A DNA stretch of 64,000 nt, taken from Paenibacillus helianthi. GTDB taxonomy: Bacteria; Bacillota; Bacilli; Paenibacillales; Paenibacillaceae. Shown here piece by piece: positions 36,325 through 45,281 of the stretch. The stretch is from the NCBI RefSeq assembly GCF_001909055.1, contig NZ_LVWI01000001.1, positions 589,277-653,276 of the forward strand. The letters run 5' to 3'. The translations under genes were made by a program, and so were the position numbers. The first letter of the stretch is position 1; each line of letters begins with the position of its first letter. Under the pieces are notes generated by a model. That model was not told the DNA's origin, searched no databases, and saw only the letters and a list, made by a program, of their open reading frames with translations.

Positions 36325-36427
36325 TACTCTTGCCTCCCTCACTCGTTTGATTTAAGCTTTAAGGGCGAGACTCTTCTCTTAAGCAATGCTGTCAATGGAT
36401 CAATTGTGAATATTTTATGTCGGACCT

Positions 36428-36433
36428 AGTATA
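36428..36433 (-). promoter_or_regulatory. Extended -10 promoter of acsA
   Basis: On the minus strand TGATATACT provides a TG extension and a -10 of TATACT. The -35 region (TAGAAT, 17 bp upstream) is poor, as often with extended -10 promoters. The leader to acsA would be about 100 nt. Confidence 0.55.
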
Positions 36434-36437
36434 TCAC

Positions 36438-36451
36438 AGGAAGCGGTTACA
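36438..36451. promoter_or_regulatory. cre (CcpA binding site) in the acsA-acuA intergenic region
   Basis: AGGAAGCGGTTACA matches the consensus TGWAANCGNTNWCA at every fixed position except 1 and 3. It lies between the -35 and -10 positions of the acsA promoter and upstream of acuA, so CcpA bound here could repress both, as described for B. subtilis acsA/acuABC. Confidence 0.6.
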
Positions 36452-36484
36452 TTCTAGATTATAGTGACTGAAGGGAGCCTGGCC

Positions 36485-37117
36485 ATGGAGCACCGCAAAA
36501 TTCCTGTATCCCATATCCTTCATCAGCAAGATAGTATACTTACCGTTAGTGGACCTCTATCTCCAGACACGCTGAAAGGCCTGCAGATGCATCCTGATCT
36601 GGATGCCTTCCGTAAACCGCAGGAACAGTTGGAAGCGCTTATAGAGATAGCTGGATTGCCTGAGGGCCGTGTAATAGCTGCTGTTGCAGGCAACATGATC
36701 GCAGGATATGTTACTTTTCACTATCCTGATGAACTGGAGCTGTGGTCCCAGGGCGGTATGGTAGATCTTATAGAGCTGGGTGCTATTGAAGTAGCGGATG
36801 GATATCGGGGGATGGGGCTTGCAAAGCTGCTGATTACCAGCGCTTTTGAGCAGGAACAGCTGGAGAATTGCATCGTATTTACAACCGAATATTACTGGCA
36901 TTGGGATCTTAAAGGCAGCGGACTTGATGTATGGGCTTACCGCCAGATGATGGAGAAGCTTATGCAAACCGTGGACATGGTGTGGTATGCCACAGATGAT
37001 CCGGAGATCTGCTCCCACCCTGCCAATTGCCTCATGGTCCGCATCGGCCGTGAAGTGCCGATGTCTTCGCAGGAAACCTTTGACCGGGTGCGGTTCAGGC
37101 AGCGTTTCATGTACTAA
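36485..37117 (+). CDS. acuA: Protein acetyltransferase AcuA (acts on AcsA)
   Basis: GNAT-fold enzyme of about 210 residues that in B. subtilis acetylates and inactivates acetyl-CoA synthetase. The match includes LTVSGPLSPDTLKGLQMHPDLDAFR-like N-terminal text (family opening), the acetyl-CoA loop DGYRGMGLAKLL near 105, and TTEYYWHWDLKGSGLDVWAYR near 135, a signature of AcuA. The ATG at 36485 has GGGAG at a 7-nt spacing; an in-frame start at 36464 lies inside the promoter region. It is divergent from acsA. The acuB and acuC genes of the Bacillus operon (the latter a deacetylase) do not follow, so deacetylation must be encoded elsewhere. Confidence 0.88.
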   Translation: MEHRKIPVSHILHQQDSILTVSGPLSPDTLKGLQMHPDLDAFRKPQEQLEALIEIAGLPEGRVIAAVAGNMIAGYVTFHYPDELELWSQGGMVDLIELGAIEVADGYRGMGLAKLLITSAFEQEQLENCIVFTTEYYWHWDLKGSGLDVWAYRQMMEKLMQTVDMVWYATDDPEICSHPANCLMVRIGREVPMSSQETFDRVRFRQRFMY

Positions 37118-37147
37118 CGCGGCAGATCCATCTCCGGAAGGAATGTT

Positions 37148-37843
37148 TTACATCGCCTTCAGCATATATTCAAGGATAGCATGGGAGCATTCGGCGGCGG
37201 TTACCGTAAACTCGTGATAATTCGCATGTGCCGAACCATCTGCTTTATCAGACATGGAGCGGATAATCACAAAAGGAATATCGTTCATGAAGCAAACCTG
37301 TGCAACGGCGGCCCCTTCCATTTCCGCGCATGCCCCGTTGAAATGCTCACGGAGCCCAGCCACAACGGCTGCGCTGGCAATAAATTGATCCCCTGACAAC
37401 ACTATTCCCGTAATCCACTTTTGCTTCAGACTCATACAGGCCTCTTCTGCCAACTGAACAAGAGCAGGGTCTGCGGGGAAAGAGGATACCGCCTGATAGG
37501 GGATCACCCCCCGCGGGTAGCCAAGAGCGGTAACGTCCATATCATGCTGAATGCAGTCCGTTGAGATCACAATATCCCCAATGCCCAGATCCGGATGTAC
37601 CGCTCCCGCAACACCTGTGAACAACACACGTGCCACGCCAAAGGTATCGATCAGAATTTGTGTCGTTACCGCAGCATTCACTTTGCCGACCCCCGATTTA
37701 CAGAGAACGATCTGTTTGCCGGAGATTGTACCAGTATAATAAACAATACCCGCCTTAAGAGTGCTCACTTTGTCATCCATGCTGTCGAGCAGCAGTTTAA
37801 TCTCCTCGTCCATCGCTCCAATTAATCCAATGACTTCGTTCAT
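37148..37843 (-). CDS. mtnN: 5'-methylthioadenosine/S-adenosylhomocysteine nucleosidase
   Basis: Cleaves the glycosidic bond of methylthioadenosine and S-adenosylhomocysteine, recycling products of polyamine synthesis and methylation. The 231-residue protein has the family motifs IGLIGAMDEEI at the N-terminus, VLCKSGVGKVNAA near 45, GVAGAVHPDLGIGDIVIS near 75, and the purine-binding MEGAAVAQVCF near 170 and RSMSDKADG near 195 with its catalytic Asp. The ATG at 37843 follows AGGAGG by 6 nt; a longer frame upstream is not used. The ccpA terminator lies just upstream of its start. Confidence 0.94.
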   Translation of the reverse strand: MNEVIGLIGAMDEEIKLLLDSMDDKVSTLKAGIVYYTGTISGKQIVLCKSGVGKVNAAVTTQILIDTFGVARVLFTGVAGAVHPDLGIGDIVISTDCIQHDMDVTALGYPRGVIPYQAVSSFPADPALVQLAEEACMSLKQKWITGIVLSGDQFIASAAVVAGLREHFNGACAEMEGAAVAQVCFMNDIPFVIIRSMSDKADGSAHANYHEFTVTAAECSHAILEYMLKAM

Positions 37844-37882
37844 ATGTATCCTCCTACGGTCAAAATCAACGATATAAAACAT

Positions 37883-37904
37883 AAAAAGCCCCAAAAGGAG
37901 CTTT
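37883..37904 (-). terminator. Terminator after ccpA
   Basis: On the minus strand AAAGCTCC pairs with GGGGCTTT (one G-T) around a TTTT loop and is followed by TTTT. Confidence 0.75.
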
Positions 37905-37936
37905 CTACGCACTGATATTCAAACCTATTCGAATGC

Positions 37937-38947
37937 TTACTTGTTCACATGATTGACAGACAAACGGAGAATCGTCTCATGCGGCAAAATAACCCTCGGG
38001 TTCTCAACAGTTTCCTTCTTCATTAGCTTCGTCAGCAGTCTCATTGCTACAGCACCCAGATCGTACATTGGCTGTGCTACTGTGGTCAGCAATGGACGAA
38101 CCATGGATGCCATGCGGATGTTATCAACACTGATAATTGAAAAGTCATCTGGAACCTTAAGACCTTCATCCTGAATACTGTGGATTGCTCCAATCGCCAT
38201 CTCATCGGTTGCAGCAAATATAGCCGTCGGCTTCTTCTTAAGCCCCAGGAAATACTTCATGGCTTCGACACCGGATTCGTAACGATAGTTCCCGATGCGG
38301 ACCAGGTCCTCCTGATACTCAATGCCTGCCGCTTCCAGTGCTTTCTTATAACCTTGAAAACGGGCATAGCCGTTGGCAGGGTCCTGCAGTGTACCGCTGA
38401 TCATCGCAATTTCGCGGTGACCATGACGGATCAGTGTGTTCACAGCATCAAATGCCGCCGTCTCATGGTCGATGTCAACTGAAGGATAGGTTCCCTTCTC
38501 ATCACGTGTAGCGCAAAGCACGATTGGCACAGCAGACGTTTGGAACGCTTGAATGTGCTCTTCAGTTACCGTCCCGCCCATGAAGAGCAGACCGTCCACT
38601 TGCTTCTCCAAAAGCGTATTGATAACACGAATTTCCTTCTCTTTGCGTTTATCCGCGTTACACAAAATAATGTTGTAATGATACATGTTGGCAATATCTT
38701 CGATCCCACGCGCAATTTCTGCAAAAATCGAGTTCGAGATATCGGGGATAACAACCCCAACGGTTGTCGTTTTCTTGCTGGCGAGACCTCTCGCCACGGC
38801 ATTTGGACGATAGCCCAAACGCTCAATCGCTTCAAAAACTTTCTTCCGGGTCTGCGGTTTCACGTTCGGGTTATTGTTCACAACCCGTGATACCGTAGCC
38901 ATAGATACGCCTGCTTCTCGAGCTACATCGTAAATGGTTACCGTCAA
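37937..38947 (-). CDS. ccpA: Catabolite control protein A
   Basis: LacI/GalR-family global regulator of carbon catabolite repression, binding cre sites together with seryl-phosphorylated HPr or Crh. The 336 residues start [20 protein letters not shown] (helix-turn-helix), continue with the hinge helix [14 protein letters not shown], and a two-lobe periplasmic-binding-like domain to the end ([14 protein letters not shown], typical of CcpA). The start is a TTG with a GGAGAG box. A promoter and a weak cre-like site lie upstream. Likely targets in this window are acsA, acuA and the PTS permease gene. Confidence 0.95.
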   Translation of the reverse strand: MTVTIYDVAREAGVSMATVSRVVNNNPNVKPQTRKKVFEAIERLGYRPNAVARGLASKKTTTVGVVIPDISNSIFAEIARGIEDIANMYHYNIILCNADKRKEKEIRVINTLLEKQVDGLLFMGGTVTEEHIQAFQTSAVPIVLCATRDEKGTYPSVDIDHETAAFDAVNTLIRHGHREIAMISGTLQDPANGYARFQGYKKALEAAGIEYQEDLVRIGNYRYESGVEAMKYFLGLKKKPTAIFAATDEMAIGAIHSIQDEGLKVPDDFSIISVDNIRMASMVRPLLTTVAQPMYDLGAVAMRLLTKLMKKETVENPRVILPHETILRLSVNHVNK

Positions 38948-38995
38948 ATTACTCTCTCCATTGCGATAAATTTTATCGTTCGACTAATTAAAATT

Positions 38996-39024
38996 ATGAT
39001 ACGACACTTTGTACAATTGTGCAA
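38996..39024 (-). promoter_or_regulatory. Sigma-A promoter of ccpA
   Basis: On the minus strand -35 TTGCAC and -10 TATCAT are 17 bp apart. A 16-bp near-palindrome (39009-39024) covers the -35. Confidence 0.5.
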
Positions 39025-39266
39025 TGATAACGCTTCATTTTCCTTTCAAAATTTCTTTCAAAAGGCCGAGAACGCTATCGCTATACGGAATAAAGGCCTG
39101 CTGTTGCATCATTTTCTCCGAATGATTGCTTCTAATGAACTTGTCGCATTCATAGGTTTGTCTGATATGATTCTATCGTATCAAAAAGCGCGTGAAAAAT
39201 CCAACATTCGTGAAAGATTTTCATTGATTTTGCAGAAAAAATTTCAGAATCCGCTTTATTCTGCAT
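39025..39266. other. Gene-free spacer upstream of ccpA
   Basis: AT-rich and without a convincing gene. It starts with a cre-like TGATAACGCTTCAT (39025-39038), which fits the consensus in only 10 of 14 positions on the plus strand. Nothing else was recognised. Confidence 0.5.
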
Positions 39267-39719
39267 TTATTTTGCTCTTTCTGCCGATTGAACTGTCAAT
39301 TGAGATATTCTTTTTCCAGTTTCGTCCATCCACTTACGATCAAGAAGATCCGCTGCCACCCGGTAGACATCCAGCAGTAAGTCTATGCGTCCCTGTATGC
39401 CGCTCCGGATCGCGTCCTCTACCTCGGACATACCACCCGCGAACAATCCAGCAGCAAAAGTTTCTTTAAGTACACTTGCCCATTCATTCTTGTCCGCAAA
39501 CGAAATATGCCGCTTAGGCGGTGATTCCCCGAGTTCGTGGATCAGCTTGCCCAGATCGCTTTTGATAAATGGCAGAGGCTCGTAACGGCCGCATTCTGTA
39601 CAGGTGTAGACTGGAACATGTGTTATTTTTATCTTTGCACTATAGATCAGCGTATGCATATGTATGGTCATGATACCGCCGCAGTCACACGGTTTCTTCA
39701 TTAATTGTTCCTTATGCAT
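39267..39719 (-). CDS. Zinc-ribbon hypothetical protein
   Basis: Protein of about 150 residues, not recognised as a named family. The N-terminus forms a zinc ribbon with CDCG (about residue 11) and CTEC (about residue 40), interrupted by a beta-rich stretch HMHTLIYSAKIKITHVPVY. This resembles the metal-binding half of YgiT-like proteins, but no toxin or helix-turn-helix partner is present. The rest is a helical tail. The ATG at 39719 is chosen because a GAGG box lies 8 nt before it, while the longer frame would start in an AT-rich leader. It is divergent from the DJ-1 family gene. Confidence 0.6.
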   Translation of the reverse strand: MHKEQLMKKPCDCGGIMTIHMHTLIYSAKIKITHVPVYTCTECGRYEPLPFIKSDLGKLIHELGESPPKRHISFADKNEWASVLKETFAAGLFAGGMSEVEDAIRSGIQGRIDLLLDVYRVAADLLDRKWMDETGKRISQLTVQSAERAK

Positions 39720-39953
39720 CTCCCACACCTCAGACTTAGTAATAAGATTCCCTGAACGGCTATCTTTAAGAAAAAAAACGAAAACTCTCCTGTTCAATTG
39801 CTATATTCGACCTGCTTCCCCTTAAACCCTTCCGATTTGCAAAAAATGATTTATTTGGCAATTAAGCAAAGTATTCCTAGGCCCGGGATGACTTCATATT
39901 TCAAATTTGCTAGAATGAACTGAAGTCAAGATTGATGAAGGGAGCTGCAAAGC

Positions 39954-40478
39954 ATGAGACTAACCGGAAAAAAGGTCATAGCACTCGTTGACGATGAGTT
40001 CGAAGATTTAGAGCTGTGGTACCCGGTGTACCGTGTCAGGGAGGAAGGTGCCGAAGTGCATCTGGCCGGACTGGAAAAAGACAAAACTTACGTTGGAAAA
40101 TATGGCGTACCCGCCAAAGCCGAATATTCCTGGGATGAACTGCACGCCGCCGATTATGACGGCATTCTGGTGCCGGGCGGCTGGGCTCCCGATAAAATCC
40201 GCCGATATAGCGCAGTGCTGAAGCTGGTGCAGGATTTCAACGCCGCCAAGAAGCCAATCGGCCAAATCTGCCATGCCGGCTGGGTGCTGATCTCTGCGAA
40301 AATACTGGACGGTGTGACAGTTACATCTACTCCCGGCATCCGTGATGATATGGAAAATGCCGGGGCGATCTGGAAAGATGAGGCTGTCGTCACTGACGGG
40401 CATATCATCTCGGCCCGCCGCCCACCGGATCTTCCGCCTTACGGCAAAGCCTTTTGCGATGCGCTGGCGGGAGAATAA
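39954..40478 (+). CDS. DJ-1/PfpI family protein (YfkM-like)
   Basis: DJ-1/PfpI superfamily protein of 174 residues, similar to B. subtilis stress protein YfkM. The nucleophile elbow is seen in QICHAGW near residue 105, with the conserved acidic residue in DDEFEDLE near the N-terminus and LVPGGWAPDK near 75. Members act as glyoxalase/deglycase, protease or chaperone-like proteins and are often stress-induced; which applies here cannot be told. GGGAG lies 9 nt before the ATG. It stands alone with a clear terminator. Confidence 0.85.
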   Translation: MRLTGKKVIALVDDEFEDLELWYPVYRVREEGAEVHLAGLEKDKTYVGKYGVPAKAEYSWDELHAADYDGILVPGGWAPDKIRRYSAVLKLVQDFNAAKKPIGQICHAGWVLISAKILDGVTVTSTPGIRDDMENAGAIWKDEAVVTDGHIISARRPPDLPPYGKAFCDALAGE

Positions 40479-40485
40479 AATCAAT

Positions 40486-40521
40486 AAGCCCTGCACCTTC
40501 AGCTAGAAGGTCAGGGCTCTT
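40486..40521 (+). terminator. Terminator after the DJ-1 family gene
   Basis: AAGCCCTG plus ACCTTC pair with GAAGGT plus CAGGGCTT around a short loop with one bulged C, followed by a T-rich stretch. Confidence 0.8.
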
Positions 40522-40597
40522 ATTATGCTTATGCGGCTATTTGCGGATAGAGAGGGAAACTTGTTCTTTTATCGGATTACAGGAAGCTAATACTTGC

Positions 40598-40623
40598 AAA
40601 AAATCCGGCGGACCCGCCGGATT
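40598..40623 (-). terminator. Terminator after ptsI
   Basis: On the minus strand a perfect 10-bp stem AATCCGGCGG/CCGCCGGATT is followed by a T run. The loop is minimal. Confidence 0.85.
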
Positions 40624-40656
40624 CTGCTCACTGTCACTATGGGTTCCCTTGAATAC

Positions 40657-42423
40657 TCAAGAGGTTTTTTCTTTCGAGTCGGCACCTGTCCCAAGCGGAA
40701 CCCCGCTCCGTCCAGCAAAGGCTGTCAGCAGCTCCTCTGTCTGTGTGCTGGTCCGGTGCTTGAAACAGAACTTGGCCGTTTCTCTGGCTTCAGAAGCCAG
40801 CGTGTTCAAGGCGCGGTGCTTCACCTTCAGCAACGCTTGAGGCGACATGCTGAGGTTGCTGATTCCCAGCTCCAGCCAGAGTGGCAAAGACCGTTCATCT
40901 GCAGCCATTTCACCGCATACACTAATTTCGATGCCCACACTCTGCGCTGCTTCCACGGTCATCCGGATCATCCGCAGTACTGCGGGATGGTATGGATGAT
41001 ACATATGGGCAATCTGTTCATTCATCCGATCTACCGCCAATACATACTGCACCAGATCGTTCGTGCCGATACTGAAGAAGTCAACCTCTTCTGCCAGAAG
41101 ATCTGCAATCATCACCGCTGCCGGAACCTCAATCATAATGCCTACAGGCATGTTGCGGTTATACGGAACGCCAAGTTGATCGAGTTCTTCCTTGACCTCG
41201 TTCAAGACCGCTTTGGCAGCCTGTACTTCCTCAATGGAAGAAATCATCGGGAACATCATTTTCATATTCCCGTAATGACTGGCCCGCAGTATAGCTGTTA
41301 TCTGGGTTTTGAACATGTCCTTACGGTCCAGACTGATGCGGATTGCCCGGTAGCCAAGAAATGGATTCTGCTCCTCGGGAAGCTGAAAATAATCCAGATG
41401 CTTGTCTCCCCCAATATCCAGTGTGCGGATGACCACCGTTTCGCTTCCTACTTTTTCAGCAACCAGCTTATAGACTTCGAACTGCTCCTCTTCCGTCGGG
41501 AAAGAAGTACGGTCCATATACAAAAATTCGGTCCGGAACAGTCCGACACCCTGCGCCCCGTATTTGAGCGCCATATCCAGCTCCTTCACGGAGCTGATAT
41601 TGCCGGCCAATCGCAGCGGAACGCCATCTTTGGTCACGGCCTCCACGGTAGCGAGCAGTTCCAGCTGCTCTTTTTTGCGCTGCTGCTTCGCACGTCTGGA
41701 TGCATAATCCTCCACGGTCTGTTCATCCGGGTAGAGCTGAACGACTCCGGCTTCACCGTCCATGACCAGCATATCGCCGGTCTGAATCGGAGTCAGGATC
41801 TTGTTCTCCAGCCCTGCTACCAGCGGAATACCGAGGGCCCGGGCCATAATGGACGAATGTGAGGTTTTACCCCCCATCATGGTTACGATGCCAAGCACAT
41901 AGGTAGGATTCAAATGGGCCAGCTGAGAAGGTGAGAGCTCCTTGGCCACCAGAATATAAGGCTGTGTATCTGATGGCAGTGTGACCTCCGGCGCTCCCAG
42001 GAGATGCTTCAGCAGACGGTTGCCGACATCCTTGATATCGACAGCCCGTTCCTTCATATATTCATCGTCCAGCAGATCAAACATGGCGACAAAGTGGTCA
42101 ATTGCTTCCTTGACTGCCACTTCGGCCGCCTTGTACTGACGCTCGATAATACCGCGGATTTCACTCATGAATACCGGATCATCCAGAATCGCCAGATGGG
42201 CGTCGAAAATGCTGGATTCCTCCGGCCCGACAACCTCACGGAATTCTCTTTTGATAAACTCAATCTCATCTTTAGAGGTACGGATGCCTTCGTATAGACG
42301 TTCAAATTCCTTCGCCAGATCTACAGGGTTCACCTGTGTGTCCGGCAGGCTCCATTCCCAGTTCGGCAAGACAAAGGCCTTCCCGATGGCTACACCTGCT
42401 GCGGCGCCTATGCCTTGTATCAT
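40657..42423 (-). CDS. ptsI: PTS enzyme I (phosphoenolpyruvate-protein phosphotransferase)
   Basis: First enzyme of the PTS, transferring phosphate from phosphoenolpyruvate to HPr. It is 588 residues, full length. The N-terminal HPr-interaction domain is followed by the phosphohistidine loop GGKTSHSSIMARALGIP near 190 (active His in TSHSS). The C-terminal PEP-binding barrel shows LFRTEFLYMDR near 295, and the DYFQLPEEQNPFLGYR, MIEVPAA and FFSIGTNDL motifs, plus the catalytic Cys in ISVCGEMA near 500. Its ATG overlaps the stop of the upstream IICBA gene by 4 bp. ptsH is not adjacent, unlike in B. subtilis, where ptsGHI are together. Confidence 0.95.
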   Translation of the reverse strand: MIQGIGAAAGVAIGKAFVLPNWEWSLPDTQVNPVDLAKEFERLYEGIRTSKDEIEFIKREFREVVGPEESSIFDAHLAILDDPVFMSEIRGIIERQYKAAEVAVKEAIDHFVAMFDLLDDEYMKERAVDIKDVGNRLLKHLLGAPEVTLPSDTQPYILVAKELSPSQLAHLNPTYVLGIVTMMGGKTSHSSIMARALGIPLVAGLENKILTPIQTGDMLVMDGEAGVVQLYPDEQTVEDYASRRAKQQRKKEQLELLATVEAVTKDGVPLRLAGNISSVKELDMALKYGAQGVGLFRTEFLYMDRTSFPTEEEQFEVYKLVAEKVGSETVVIRTLDIGGDKHLDYFQLPEEQNPFLGYRAIRISLDRKDMFKTQITAILRASHYGNMKMMFPMISSIEEVQAAKAVLNEVKEELDQLGVPYNRNMPVGIMIEVPAAVMIADLLAEEVDFFSIGTNDLVQYVLAVDRMNEQIAHMYHPYHPAVLRMIRMTVEAAQSVGIEISVCGEMAADERSLPLWLELGISNLSMSPQALLKVKHRALNTLASEARETAKFCFKHRTSTQTEELLTAFAGRSGVPLGTGADSKEKTS

Positions 42424-44306
42424 GCTTCAATCCCTCCAACATTGCTTTCATGTAAAACTACGGACATCACAGAAGACTGTCCTTTTTTAACATTTTTAAA
42501 TGGAGCATAGCTCCAGGATTTTACACGGTCCGGGTTGGTGATGACCATCGGGGTAGCTAATGAGGCTGCATGGTCACGTAAAAAGGTCAGGTCAAATTTG
42601 ACCAGCAGCTGCCCTGGCTCCACACTGTCCCCTTCCTTCACGAGCGCCTCAAACGGCCCTTTTAGCTGTGAAGTATCGATCCCTATATGCATAAGCACCT
42701 CCAGCCCCTCTGGTGTAGAAATGCCTACTGCATGCATGGTTGGATATACGTGCATGACCTTGCCGAAGACCGGCGAGACGAGCTCTCCCTTTTCCGGGAA
42801 AAAGGCCACCCCGTCTCCAACCAGCTTCGCGGCAAAAATATGGTCAGGCACCTCTTCAATCGGCATCATCCGGCCCTGAATCGGCGAACTGAACAGCACT
42901 TGAGGCAAATCACGGAGCAGAAGCTTGTTGATCTCTTCACGGATCAGCTCCGAATAGGTCCCGAATACGACCTGAACATTTCCGCCGCCCAGCTTGATAA
43001 TACCTGCTGAACCCAGGCCCTTCAGCGCCCCCGTATCTACATTTCTGTCATTGTGTACCGTTAATCTTAGCCTTGTGATACAGGCTTGCACCTGAACGAT
43101 GTTTTCCTTCCCGCCCAGCGCTTCAAGGATCAATGGTGCCTGGTAAGGGATGTTACCCGCCCAGTCGCCAAGCTCCGAGCCTTCCTCACGTCCAGGAGTC
43201 GGAATCTGAAAGCGCCGGATTGCCCAGCGGAACACATTATAGTAGACAATGCCGTAGCCGATCCCAATCGGAATGAGCAGCCAGGCTCGCTGTGATAAAT
43301 GCAGATTAAGGAAGAAGTCAATGGCCCCTGCAGAATAGGAGAAGCCATGATGAATGCCGAGCGCATAGGTCAGCACCATCGCCAGGCCGGACATGACCAC
43401 ATGAAGTGCGAACAAATAAGGAGAAGCAAACAAGAAAGCAAACTCGATCTGCTCCGATACTCCGGTCAAAAAGCAGACCAAAGCGGCGCGCAAAAACGTC
43501 TTCTTGATTTTGGGCTTCAAATCCTCACGCGCTTCCTGAATAATGGCAAACGCAATTGCCGGCAGCGCGAACATCATAATCGGAAACAGACCGGCCATAA
43601 ATATACCCGCTGTAGGATCTCCGGCAAAAAAACGCGGCAAATCCCCCTGCACGACCGCGCTGCCGTCAGGTGTAGCATAGGTTCCCAGCTGAAACCAGAA
43701 CAGATTATTCAAAATATGATGCAGTCCAAATGCCGTAAGCACCCTGTAAAGAACCCCGTAGACGAAGACTCCGTATCCGCCGGTCATCTGAATATCCCGG
43801 AACATAATATCAAGGCCATGCTGCAGCACCGGTGACAGTCCAAGCATCACCCAGGCGAACAGCGCGGAGAACAGTCCCATGAACAGCAAAACAAAACGCG
43901 ATCCTCCAAAAAACTGGATCGCCTCCGGCAGCTTGATATTTTTGAACCGGTTATGCGCCACACCGGCAACAATTCCGAGGATAATTCCGATTAGTGTTGC
44001 AGGCTGTACAGCCCCGTATCCCATGTTGGAAACAATCCGGTCATAAGTGAACATCCCCGCGAGTGCCGCCATCCCCGCCGGTCCGGCCTGATTGGACAAC
44101 CCCCACGCCACACCGACAGCAAACAAATAAGGCATGAAATAAAATATCCCCTGCCCCGCGTAAGTAGTCACTTCGGATACCGAAGAAAGTCCCCATGCAG
44201 ACCACGGCAAGCTGCCCAGACTCAGCAGAATAGCCGCCGCCGGAAGCACCATGGTAGGAAGCATAATGGCTCTGCCCAACTGCTGCAAAGATCCGAGCCA
44301 ATTCAA
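42420..44306 (-). CDS. nagE: PTS permease IICBA, N-acetylglucosamine/glucose type
   Basis: Membrane permease that imports and phosphorylates a hexose. It has 628 residues in the order IIC (about 1-370, ten helices), IIB (about 390-465, phosphocysteine in ACITRLRL) and IIA (about 490-620, active His in LMHIGIDT). The short N-terminal region, FFGGSRFV, GLHHILNNLFWFQLG and PRFFAGDPTAGIFMAG match NagE-type more closely than PtsG-type permeases, which favours N-acetylglucosamine, with glucose as the alternative. The start is a TTG with AAAGGAG. It is cotranscribed with ptsI (4-bp overlap). A sigma-A promoter with a cre-like box lies directly upstream. Confidence 0.85.
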   Translation of the reverse strand: MNWLGSLQQLGRAIMLPTMVLPAAAILLSLGSLPWSAWGLSSVSEVTTYAGQGIFYFMPYLFAVGVAWGLSNQAGPAGMAALAGMFTYDRIVSNMGYGAVQPATLIGIILGIVAGVAHNRFKNIKLPEAIQFFGGSRFVLLFMGLFSALFAWVMLGLSPVLQHGLDIMFRDIQMTGGYGVFVYGVLYRVLTAFGLHHILNNLFWFQLGTYATPDGSAVVQGDLPRFFAGDPTAGIFMAGLFPIMMFALPAIAFAIIQEAREDLKPKIKKTFLRAALVCFLTGVSEQIEFAFLFASPYLFALHVVMSGLAMVLTYALGIHHGFSYSAGAIDFFLNLHLSQRAWLLIPIGIGYGIVYYNVFRWAIRRFQIPTPGREEGSELGDWAGNIPYQAPLILEALGGKENIVQVQACITRLRLTVHNDRNVDTGALKGLGSAGIIKLGGGNVQVVFGTYSELIREEINKLLLRDLPQVLFSSPIQGRMMPIEEVPDHIFAAKLVGDGVAFFPEKGELVSPVFGKVMHVYPTMHAVGISTPEGLEVLMHIGIDTSQLKGPFEALVKEGDSVEPGQLLVKFDLTFLRDHAASLATPMVITNPDRVKSWSYAPFKNVKKGQSSVMSVVLHESNVGGIEA

Positions 44307-44333
44307 GGTGACCCTCTCCTTTCATTCTATATT

Positions 44334-44362
44334 GAATGGTAAGCGCTACAGCAGCTTTTGTC
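44334..44362 (-). promoter_or_regulatory. Sigma-A promoter of the nagE-ptsI operon with overlapping cre-like box
   Basis: On the minus strand -35 TTGACA (44357-44362) and -10 TACCAT (44334-44339) are 17 bp apart. The spacer end and -10 contain TGTAGCGCTTACC, which has the AGCGCT core of a cre but is one base short of the consensus spacing, so CcpA binding is only possible. Confidence 0.6.
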
Positions 44363-44512
44363 AAAAGATTATGAGCGCAAAGTTACCGGGAAAGTGAGGA
44401 ATTTCATGTGGAAGACTGGTGCCGGTGCACCTAATGTACTTGATTAATCAGAGTGATGAAAAGCGGTTTGATTCTGAGAATATTATGCCCCTTCGTTGGC
44501 TCCTTCCCCGGA

Positions 44513-44564
44513 AAAAATAAAAAAGAACGTCCCGCTCCAAAGTGAAATGGAGCAAAGGACGTTC
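44513..44564 (-). terminator. Terminator downstream of the CoA-binding protein gene
   Basis: On the minus strand a long hairpin (GAACGTCC with GGACGTTC, inner GCTCCA with TGGAGC) is followed by two T runs. It lies about 150 bp after the gene. The rest of the 44.36-44.7 kb spacer shows nothing recognisable. Confidence 0.8.
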
Positions 44565-44718
44565 CTCGTCTTCATTAAGTATAACAATACCGCCTGAAAT
44601 AACGACGGTTCTGGTGAAAATGATCCAGCGGATTCACATTAGCCGAACCCAGCGCAACCGTGAGGAAGGAAGAACCCTTAAGTTCAGGGGTCCCGCAGAT
44701 TGGCTTCACCTTAAGCAC

Positions 44719-45153
44719 TTACAACCGGCTGCGGCCTTTCATCGTGATCGCTTCCTCAACCTTAATGCAGCGGTCCATGATCGCAATCATATCGTGCTCA
44801 GCTGCGATGTCGGCAGCCTCCTGGCTGACAATGCCCTGCTGAAGCCAGAGGACACGCGCGCCAATGCCAGCGGCTTCCCGGGCTACGTCAGCGCAGTATT
44901 CACTGCGGCGAAACACATTGACAATGTCCACAGGCTCAGGGATTTCCGCCAGCGTATGATAGCATTTCTCGCCCAGAATCTCACCATCCACCGATGGATT
45001 GACCGGAATAATGCGATAGCCCCGGCTCTGCATGGCACCTGCCACCATATAAGAGGTGCGGTCTGTTTTGTCGGAGAGCCCGACTACAGCTATATTGCCC
45101 GCGGCAGCAAGGATTTCTCCAATCTGCTCCCGGCTTGGGTTCTCAAAGCTCAT
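44719..45153 (-). CDS. CoA-binding domain protein (YccU-like)
   Basis: A 144-residue single-domain Rossmann protein matching the CoA-binding domain family related to the N-terminus of succinyl-CoA synthetase alpha. Features are AVVGLSDKTDRTSYMVA at the nucleotide loop, YRIIPVNPSVDGEILG, VDIVNVFRRSEY and VLWLQQGIV. Its role is unknown; relatives bind CoA and may regulate enzymes. It stands alone with its own terminator. Confidence 0.85.
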   Translation of the reverse strand: MSFENPSREQIGEILAAAGNIAVVGLSDKTDRTSYMVAGAMQSRGYRIIPVNPSVDGEILGEKCYHTLAEIPEPVDIVNVFRRSEYCADVAREAAGIGARVLWLQQGIVSQEAADIAAEHDMIAIMDRCIKVEEAITMKGRSRL

Positions 45154-45281
45154 GTCTATTTCCCCTTTCCGTTTATCGTGCCGTTAATAGCCTAAGCTAC
45201 ATGGATGCTTTTTCCACCCGGCACGTAGTCATTTACTATTACATCATACAACGCAGCGAAAGAAGATCCAAATTATCAGTT

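Noticed and set aside
39025..39038. cre-like site upstream of ccpA suggesting autoregulation
   Set aside because: It fits only 10-11 of 14 positions with the two critical outer positions wrong, and it lies upstream of the -35, so it is not listed as a regulatory site.
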